A stretch of 64,000 bases of DNA from Ecdyonurus torrentis. Its lineage: Eukaryota; Arthropoda; Insecta; Ephemeroptera; Heptageniidae. The translations under genes and the position numbers were made by a program. The stretch is from positions 26,249,299-26,313,298 of the forward strand of contig OX439137.1 of the NCBI GenBank assembly GCA_949318235.1, read 5' to 3'. The notes beneath the pieces were generated by a model. That model was not told the origin of the DNA. It saw nothing but the letters and a program-made list of their open reading frames with translations, and did no database searches. Shown piece after piece: positions 29,001-39,300 of this stretch (position 1 is the stretch's first letter; every line of letters starts with the position of its first letter).

Positions 29001-32000
29001 CGGTATCTTGAAGTTTTAGTTTGTTTGTTTCTCAGAGTATGTAATTATAATAGGATGCATATATAATTAATACTATTAATATATGGTTAAAGCTGCTAAC
29101 CCCACCAAGCCACAAAAGTGTGGTGTTGATCAAGATAGATGGCAGCATGATAAATATTTTGAACTGGAGCGAGAATTCGACTTGAGGGATCAGAAACAAA
29201 AACAAGATCAGAACCATGATGGGCATTTCAACAAATCATACAAACATGGTAACTTTTTATATAACAAGAAAATTCAGTAATTTTGCATTACCCCCCCCCC
29301 CCCCCTCTTATTATATAGTAGATATTTCTATTCGATGTAGTAGATGAAATTGCTATTAGTTAATTTAGTGTTTGCAGCAGAGATATGTACGTGATTGTTA
29401 TATAATGTTATGTATTATCTGGTAGTGAGAAAAAGCCATCACAGTGACCCCAAACATACGTCGCAGCTAAATTTATATACTCACGCTAGCTTGGCATGAG
29501 TTAATCTCTTATCTTTGGATAAATTATTTAACTACATATCTGTAGCCATGTTATCCTTTTCTATGCCTAAAGTATTATATGTCAAGTAGGGGTGAGAGCA
29601 AAAATAGCTCGCACTCCTTGCGACAAACTAGTGTGGGAGCAACTTTAGTTGTGAGCGTTGTGCCTATTAGTGGTTTGGGGTGTCTATAACAACCTTTGCT
29701 CTCACTTGTCAGTGCATTAATAATTATAAACATTTGAGATCGCTTTTTCTGGAGTTTTAATACACGATAATACACAATTTACTTACACGAAGATCACTAT
29801 TGAACAAGCCATCATTGAAGACTCTACCCCTTTAACTCCTCAGCTTAATTCTGTATTATTGCTCCAGACCAAAAACCTTAATTTTTGTAGTTCAAACTTT
29901 CACAACAAAAATTTTGCGCCACTGTCTCAGCCAAATTAAGTTTAGCTGTGATAGTAAAATGCCACGCTACATACACTAAGAAAATAGCATTGTTGTGGTA
30001 AAAATTTGTACAACAAGCATTATAACAATGTTTTTTTCAATTCATGTACTTTCTTATCCTGTATGTCAATCTTAATTTAAAGGTGCACAGACACCCTGGC
30101 TTTTTAGAATCTACTAGGTACAAAAACAATTTCACAAGTTATTGTTAAAATCTAATGTGACTATTCCTTCTAATTTAAATATTAAGTTGCTTGGCCAAGC
30201 AACGATCAGCTGACTTTTATACTTCGATTCATGTAAGTATTTAGCTTTAATCAGCACTCAGCCACATTTTATGGTCAAAATGACAAACAGGTAATGCCTT
30301 GTGAAGCAGCAATTACCTGTTAATGTAATTTTGGCTACAAAAGTATAACCAAATAGCGTGAGGCGATTCTGAAGATATGTGAAGTGGAGTATATAAGGGG
30401 GCGTGGCAAACTTTGATTTAATTTTTTAATTAAAAGGAAGAGGCGCACTGGCTCCAAATGACATTTACAATTATTTTCATAAATAGTAGTAATAAATAGT
30501 GGATTATACACAACTTCAAAAAAATTTAGTGTCTGTGTCCCTTAAAAGAATTGTAGCTAACATGGTAAATGTGTTATGGTTAAGGCGTAGAACACCTTGA
30601 ACAAAAAAGTTGCGTAATATCCTAACAAACCTGAAAATCAACGTTAATTTGGCTGGAGTCATTGATTTCTAATTTATTTTCCATTCACAAAATGCCGCTG
30701 CCAGTCACTGACGTCACAGCTCGCCTGGTCCACGCGCAAGTAAACCGGGCGAGCTGTGACGTCATTGACCGGCAGTGGCATTTTGTGAATGGAAAATAAA
30801 TTAGAAATCAATGATTCCGGCCAAATCAACGTTGATTTTCAGGTTTGTTAGGATATTATGCAACTTTTTTGTTCAAGGTGTTCTACGCCTTTACGGTTAT
30901 CACAATGTATTGAAGGCTACACGACATTTCGGTACTTCTGCAATCTCCGCTGGTGCAATTTAGGCACATAAGAAATCTCTGCCACGCTTACTAATAGAAC
31001 GTCTGTGCAGGCTAACAAGTGTAAAGATGTTACAAAAGAAGGGAGCATGGAGAATGCAGGTGCCAAAATTGCACCCGCGGATATTGCATAGTAGTACCAA
31101 AATGTTGCGTAGCCTTCGATATATATATAGGATTAAGTCAGTCTTCTTTTATTGCACTTTTAGCTAGCTGCACTACTACAAGAAAGTGTTATAACATCAT
31201 GTAACCTGTCATAAATATTGTAACTGTCTTATCTTAGATCTTATAAATGTGTGCCAAAGGATTTCTAATTATTTTGTAGAATACATATTACTGTTAAGGG
31301 CCTTTATTATTGTGTATTTGTATTTTGTACAGGCCTGTAACAATGTTGTTTCCTAGTATATACAAGATTGATAATATATAATTCTTATTAGGTTAATTGC
31401 ATTTTTTTGTTCTTGTTGGGGATTTTGAACTAAAGTATTTATGAGTGCGTGCATGAAAGTATATAACTAAATGGTTTATGTATATGTATAAAGCTCTGGC
31501 CAAAAGTTCCCAAACAGAGCAGCGGCGGCCGCTGCTTTTTCTCATTCAGATAACAAAGTGTGGTTGCGGGTTGCCTATATGCAAATTGTTCGGGAACTTT
31601 TGGCCATCAAGCTGAACATCAATAGCTGAATATGAGCCTATAAAGTTACGAGGAGACCTTAGAAATTGTTTAGTTAATGATATAAATTTTTGGTCTTCGG
31701 TCAATGCCCCCTCTCCCCCACATTTGAGTTTATTTGAGGTTTCAAATTTGATCCTTTCTACATAATCCTTTTTGTCATAATTTTCGTCTTTATTAAAAAA
31801 AAAAAAAGATAATTAAAAATTACATGTTCAAAGTGCTGAAAATGAAGCACAATTACTATAACTGCACCTTCTTGTACCAATTTTATAAAAATAGCTGAAT
31901 TTGTTTATAAAGCCATGATAATAATATTAATAAAAAAGTAGTAAAAAAAAAATAATAATAACAAAAAAATAATAATAAAATAAAAATGTTGAATGGAACA

Positions 32001-35000
32001 ATCAGAGATTACTCCCTCACATGTATGCATGAATAATGTTGCAGACAAGCCACCGAATGTTGCAAGCAGCTCTGGAACCTCTTCTCAAGCAACAACTCCT
32101 TCTTATCACAAAAAGGTAAGAATTGATTAAATTATGTATCTGTGCTAAGTCATGTGAATAAGGAAAAAGTCTATATGGACCACTTGCATTGAACAAACTT
32201 TTTTAAATAATTTAAAATATTCTTAATGCATTTCTTATGGAAAAATCATTTTCACTTGCTCGTTGCAAATTAAAAACATTTCATTGCAAGTGATCCATTT
32301 CAAAAGAAAAAAAGGTTTAAAAACTGACAAGAGTGCAGATGAGGGCTCAGGTTGCATGTTATAGTTTTGCTTGCAACACTTGCAGATATTTTCATTGAGT
32401 TCTTGCCACTCTTGTAATATTTTTTATCTCTTTATTTGTTCAACTTTCTTGAAAATAACAACAATATTAATATTTTATGATTGATTTGGTGATGCAAATA
32501 CAGAACTGGCAAAACCTATAGCACGTGCTTTACACCACACTCACTTTTGAGTCCCTTATTTCAAAAGGGGCATCTCCTTATTTACGCCAAGGATAAGTGT
32601 ACACTATGATGTTTCTCTGTACACTCCCCCCCCCCTCCCACTCAATGTAAAATTCTTGGTTATTTATTCTGTTGTCTCTTAGAAGAAATTTGTTATCTGC
32701 TTTATTTTTGTAACATTCTTTTTGCAGGGTGTGCTCAATGAAGTGTTTGCCATTCCCAAGCCCAAGCTAAGATTTCGTCCACTAAGACTGTCTCCTGGTA
32801 TGACTAAAGTGAAGGCAACTGCAACTTATATCAAGAGTCCATGGGAGTTCTCGGTGCAAGTGCATGACAGCCACAGTGAGCTGTCCACCATGGCAAAGAG
32901 GATTGCAGTTCTTTGCAAGCATGGAGGTATTGCGCTCAACATGTCACCCAATGAACTGGACCCTGGTGATGCTTGTTTAGGAAAGTTTGTTGACAACAAG
33001 TGGTACAGAGCTCAGGTATGTCAGTGTGTGTCTATACTCTCTTATATTGTTGACTTTGCTCCACCTGTCCTTCTCTTCCTCTCCTTGCTGCCACACTTTT
33101 ATTGTCTAGTAACCTTTTCTTTCTTCATTTCCCTTTTTAAGGAGCTTTAAAATGACTGGTCCTGAATAAATGTTGACTGACATATTCGACCATATGTGGG
33201 GAAACGTAAAAGCTAGCAGTCATAATTATTCGAGACCAGTGTACTTATATAACATAAAAACGTGCACAGTACTAATCACATTTTGTAATTATGTGACTTT
33301 TGACAGGTGATTGAAGTAATAGACGACAACGTAAAGCTTCAGTTCATTGACACTGGCCACATATCCACAGTGAACATTCACTCGCAGGTCAAGACAGCTG
33401 CAATGGAGTTACTGGAACTGACTGCCCAGAGCTTTGATTGCTTTCTTCGTGGTACTGTACCTCGTGATGGAGAACAGTGGAGCCGTGATGAAATTAAGAA
33501 CTTCCAAAGTATCATCAGCAGAGCCGAACTTGAGGTATGAGCAAATTATATAAAACATAATCATTTTTGCGAGCTGTCACTGTTACATTATATAACTTAA
33601 TTTTCCCTTCACAGCTGGACTTAATTTCTGTGGACGTTGACGGACTGTACAATGTGGTAATCTACGACGACAGTATGTGTATCAATACTCAGTTTGGTGC
33701 CAGCATTGACAGTTTAGCAGCTCGTAAGGAGATTGCTAAAATTACATTACACAACATGTTGCCAACTGATGAGGCTATCATACTATGGTTCATAACACCA
33801 GCCAACTTCTATGTCAGGCTAGCCTCAAGGTGGGTACAATTAAAACGAGGTTTTAACAAGGTAGCCAAACTCCCTTCAAAACCAAACACTATAATAGAGG
33901 AGAACATAGTGTTAACCACTTTCACTAGCAAACCTGGTGGTCAGGGGGGGGGGGGGGGGGGTCCAATAAGTTATGTGTGCTATTCTTATGGAAGGTAGTA
34001 CTTATAATGGTTCCAATTTTGGCCGCAAGTGGCTATCAGCGTGTCATCCCTTATCAGCAAAGGCAGTTTGGTTACCTTCTCTCTATACAGTGAATTAAAA
34101 CACTTTTTTTTATTACTATTATTTTAAGCTGATCTAATGTTAAAGGCGATGGGGGACCGAATTGGATCGGAAATCGCTAAAAGAAAAACTATATTTTCCC
34201 AATAATTTTTAGTACATGATTTAATTGCAATAAAACAAACACTATAATTTTCAAATAAAATCAAGTAAATTTAAAATATATTTTTTTATACCAAAAAAAT
34301 TTTTAATGATATTTTTAATTGTAAAAAAGTTTCTAATTTGACTAAAATTTCCCGCTCAAATTTAAATTTTCACTTTAACATGCTATCTTTAAAGTGTAAT
34401 AACTTAAATATTTGATCATGTTTTCACATGTTTGACATAACTAAATTTTTAAGTAATATTTCTTCTTTACTTATTGTTATTTATTATTATTCGCAACCGT
34501 CCTAGTTTGCGAGATTTCTTTCGGTCACCTACCCCCTTAAGGAATACCACTTAGGTTTCTGTTTTGTACTGTTTTTTTTTTTTTATTTAAATAATTATTT
34601 TTTATTATTATTTTAGAATTTAAATGTTGAGTATGAGAGTTGTTAGAATTTGTATTGTTTGTTGGAACAGAGTTGACCACGAAGAAAAGGTCTTCAGGTC
34701 CATTCAGGACATTGCTGACAAATGTCCAGTTCTACACAAGGTGGAAAAAGACAACCTGGTGCTAGCTCGCTTCCCTCAAGACTCCAACTTTTACCGTGGA
34801 GTTGTACTTGCAACCAAGGATGTACATGCAAAGGTTTTCAGAGTGGATGTTGGAGATTCCAAGGTTAGTTCTGTATTTTTGAACTCTGATATATGTAAGA
34901 GAACATGGTTTTTGATTAACACTTTTTATGCCATGACTTCTATTTCATTTAACTTTATCTGGACCAATTTAATGGTTAACCTCAGACCTGGAACGCCCCC

Positions 35001-36280
35001 TTTTTTCAAAAATTTGATGGTAAAATTTTTTATAAATTATTTTTGAATATATATCCGTTTTACAAAATAGAAGTTCAAATACAATTTCATTGTACTGTCC
35101 ATGGATATATAAACAGGATAGGAAGCTATTGTTGAAAAAACGATCCCTTAATGATGTAATTCAAATTTTCGCCGCAACAATGCAAGAATACAAAATTACG
35201 TATAAAAGTAACGCTGTAGTCTGCGTGTGAATTTTAAAATTCACACGCAGACTACAGCGCCACTTACATTTTACATGTTGATTGTTGCGGTGAAAATTGG
35301 AAGTACATCAACAAGGGTTCGTTTTTAGTATAGGGCAATAACACAGGAGCTCACGAGCCTGGTACTGCCCATACATTTCTCGCAATTAATTTTTAACCAT
35401 TTTTATTTTGCCGCGAAATTCAAAATCAATGCTATTCAAATGGGCAAACTGATGCTCAATTTTCTCGAAAACAAGATGGATAAGTAAATCTAAAACCAAA
35501 AGAAGTCGATAGAGCAGGGTTTCTCAACCTTTTTGAGCTGCGGAGCACTTTTAGGAGTAAGGAGTGCTCGCGGAGCACTGGGGGGTTTGGGGGGCGTAGT
35601 CCCCTAAAAAAGCCCGCCGCAGGCGCGAATTTTTTTTCAAACCACTTGACCGTTTTTTAGGCAATTTAAGTGAACATAATTTCAAGAAGATTAACATTCA
35701 CCCCATTAAAATCTCTAGCTAAAATTACAGCTTTAAATTTTACAAATATAAGTGAATCAAGGAAAAAATTAGGTAATAAAATTGTAACTTCAGAGCAGAA
35801 ATTGTATGGTTATTTGAAAAATTAATGATATAAATTGTTTTTAAAAGCGTAATTTTGAACATTTCTGAACTATTTTACGATTTTAAATATCTAATTTTGA
35901 GAAATAATATTTTTCTGAAAATATTTGGTAGTTATAAAACTGTCACAAATACTGCTTCCTGTTAAAAAACAAAAATTAAAACGATTCTGTCAAAAATTGA
36001 AAAAATTAACTTGAATTTATATTTTGAAAAATCAAGGCCACTTATAGAAAATACAATATTGTCGTTAGTTTCTACCTTCAGTATTTACTGTAACTACTGT
36101 AAGTTTAAACTAGGGACCTTAATAATTTTGAAAACTAAAATGAAGTAACTAAAATTAACTAAAATTTTTAATAATACATTAACAGGTATTATATATTCAG
36201 AAACACAGTATTCATGAAAATTGCGACGTTTTGTACTTATTGTTTAAAAATTATCAACATATTTTATTTTTTCTTCTTTT

Positions 36281-36327
<47 letters not shown>

Positions 36328-39300
36328 TTTCTTTTTTCTTTTTTCTTTTTTTTTCCCTCTTTTTCTCTCTTTTTTTTTACTTCTTTCTAAATTCTGGGGA
36401 GCACCTGAAACCATCTCGCGGAGCACTAGTGCTCCGCGGAGCACTGGTTGAGAAACCCTGCGATAGAGCATGACAATATCTATAACATCAGAAAGTTTAA
36501 AAAAAAGTTATTGATTCAAAATTTTTTTATTTTGAAAAAACAAAAACACAATGCTAATCATATGCAAATTGTAACCCTAATTATCTCTAGATTTCAATGG
36601 ACACTTCAATGTTTTCATATCTGGAGCTTGTAGATCATCCCTTTTTTTAACCCCCGTAAAAATTTAAAAAATAGTTATTCGATTGAATTTTGAGATATTT
36701 CAATTTTTCCAGGTCTGAGGTTAATCCTTAAGCTGATGGCTAAATGGTTAAAGTAGCAGATTTGTAACTCTGTGCTCTTCATTGGAAGTGCAAGTACAAT
36801 CCACTGCTGGGAAGTATGTGAGGGCCGGGCACAACATATATGTTGTTGGGGTATCCATATGACACACACTTCAAGAGGTGCAGATCGATTTGATTGCATT
36901 GACTCCATATGTTTCCATGGCTTCTCTATGCTGACATTTCTAATGCTAGACTATGTATTTAGACTGTGACTATGGCCCATTTGTGTTGTTTCTATTGGTT
37001 GATACCTTTTGATAAGGCTATGTTTTAACCAGATAATGGTAAAATGATTAAGTACAATTGCTCTTGCCCCACTCTGTATTTTTTTTTCTTACTTTCTTAA
37101 TTTTTTTTTATGCTATTGTGTATATTAATATATTTTAAAAAAGTGCTGATTTAATGTGAATTTGCAGGTGTGTGAGACGAGCAAGTTGCGCGCCATGCCT
37201 GAAACTCTGATGTCAGTGCCAGGGTTCGCAGTACATTGCAGCATGGCTGACATCAAGCCAACTCTGGGTTCTGACTGGCCACTAAGAATGCCCGAGATAG
37301 ACCACGTGTTCCAAGCACAGGAGACATTCCTTCTCACTCCAGTTTCATGTGACGACACAGGCAAGATCAGGGTCCACCTCACTTCACTTGACAAGACGTA
37401 CAGAGTCGCAGACGAGCTTATCAAGAAAGGAGTAGCTAAGAGAGAAGAACTGCCTGAAGGTATATTAATTGTCAAGCAATTAAAATTTTTGTTCTTTAAT
37501 AAAAAGTATTCTGAAGTAGCATTGTATGGGTTATTACGATTTACATGTAGCAGTTTGATTCGACATTGTATAGCGTAACGAGGAGGGTGACCCAGGGATG
37601 GTCGACTTTTTTTTTTTTTTTTTTTTTCTTGGTGCGGAAATAGTTAAAAATTATTTTCACAATAATTCTTCCTACATTATTGATATTCAGCAAAATAATA
37701 CAAAATTTTCAAATGTATTTGCTGAATTTAAAAAAGTTTCTCATTTGAATTAAATGTTGGCGCTAAGATGTGAATTTTCACATTTACATCTTAACATGTT
37801 CCCTTTGTAGTGGAATAACTTAAATATTTGATTGTGTGTGCATGTGTTAATTGACGTATAACATTTAATTAACATTTCATCTTCGTGTTAATTTTATATT
37901 TCATGTCTGTTCAGTTTTTAAGATGGTCACCTACCTCTGTCGTATTATGTTAATATTTTGATGTTTTGTTTTACAGAGAAAAACTCCCTGTTGCCTGGGT
38001 GCAGCTGCAATGTGGTTGTCAGTTGCAGTGAAGGCTTGCGCTTCTGTGTGTATCCCTCGAGCAAGATCCCCGAGCTAGACAAACTTCAGATTGATCTGCA
38101 AGCATTGAGACTTGAAGATGCAGAGAATGAGACCAGACCTGGCAAGATTGGTGCTGCCAAGTACGTATTGTAATTTTATTGAAAGCAAACTTTGGCAACG
38201 TGATTTAATTATTATATGCAAAAATCTATATAAAAATGAGGGGAAAAACATACTACGATTGATATGTATGGATGTTTTAAAAAAAATTAAGTTTAAATTT
38301 ATCATGGAAAATAGTAAAGAAAGATTCCAGCACGTTGATTGCAAATTAATAAAAAAAATAGTAAATTGGGACTTGAATAGATATTGAATAGAACTTGAAA
38401 TGTTCTAGAATAGATGAGTGTTAGATTGTCAATTTTTCATTTTTATTGTTTTATTTTTTCATTTTACTCTCTCTCCCTCTCCCTCTCCCTCTCCCCCCCT
38501 CCCCCTCCAATTTGCCAATTACTCAAAATCCAATTACTAAAAATACATATTGTTTTTGCTTTCAGGAACACAGATAATGGTCAGTGGTATCGAGTGCTGG
38601 CTCTAGGCTCCGCCACTACAGCAGGCACCAAAGTAATCGCAGTGGACTACGGTAACATCAGTATTCCGCGATGCATTAAGAAACTTCCAGAAGAACTGGC
38701 CAATGTACCAGTTTTTGCAATGGAGTGTAAACTTGCCATAAAACCTGTGGAGAATAAGGAAGCATTTTATAAAGAAGTGCTGGAAATTTATGAGAATTTT
38801 GTTCTAGAAGAAAATGAAAGAGAAGTTACAGTGTGCGTTTATGATAAAACATCTACAGATGTTCTAATAGTAGATCTCCTCTCTCCGGGTAAGGAAAGTC
38901 TCATCGATGTACTTGTTGAAGCCAGACTGGTGGAAAGAACATATTCAGAGGCATACATCTGTTATGCCATTTCTCCTACCAAATTCTACATACATGAGAC
39001 AAGAATAGAGGAGAAATTACAAAAAGTAGAAGGTCTCCTTTCAACAGAGGATTTGTGTGATATTGGAAAGTTAGAAGTAGGCGTAAAATGTGTAGCAAAA
39101 TTTGAAGATGATAATGCATACTATAGAGCTAAGGTAATCTCCATAATTGATACATCAATTAAGGTGTTCTTCTACGATTATGGGAATACTGCAATAGTCT
39201 CCGATATAAAAGCCTTACCATTACATCTGGCCGTGATTGGAGATCTAGCAAAAGAATGCTCGTTGTCTCCTGTAGTTACTTCTGATGAAGTAGTAACTGA

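Larger units (their letters stand above)
27523..32115 (+). other. Tudor gene, five small linker exons
   Basis: Exons 27523-27613, 27802-27858, 28538-28689, 29093-29248 and 32045-32115 encode residues about 580-755. Composition is polar: WGSSSTAQEDWGDG, a Gln/Asp/His-rich KQKQDQNHDGHF, and a Ser/Thr-rich end. No folded domain was recognised. They are accepted because each has GT-AG borders and the phases chain without a stop. Confidence 0.75.
34976..36724. mobile_element. TTAA-flanked element, family E, hosting two further elements
   Basis: TTAA at 34976-34979 and 36721-36724. The element between starts CCTCAGACCTGGAA and ends TTCCAGGTCTGAGG, perfect inverted ends of 14 bp. TTAA targeting and C-rich ends suggest a piggyBac-type derivative. 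Its interior carries a hairpin element (35115-35345) and an hAT-like insertion (35515-36460). Without the hAT insertion it is about 0.8 kb. Confidence 0.8.
34671..37459 (+). other. Tudor gene, two exons with Tudor module 4
   Basis: Exons 34671-34863 and 37168-37459 encode residues 1000-1160. Module 4 is split by the intron directly after VDVGDSK. FYRGVV is kept but the DYGN motif is VDVGD, so the cage is lost. The 2.3-kb intron between holds the nested transposon group. Confidence 0.85.

Noticed and set aside
34617..34670. Acceptor TTTTAG near 34617 for the module 4 exon
   Set aside because: In the required phase it meets a stop codon almost at once; the acceptor at 34669-34670 keeps the frame and the Tudor fold.
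36231..36473. Open frames on both strands with Ser-Leu or Glu-Arg repeats
   Set aside because: Created by the CT microsatellite inside the hAT-like element.
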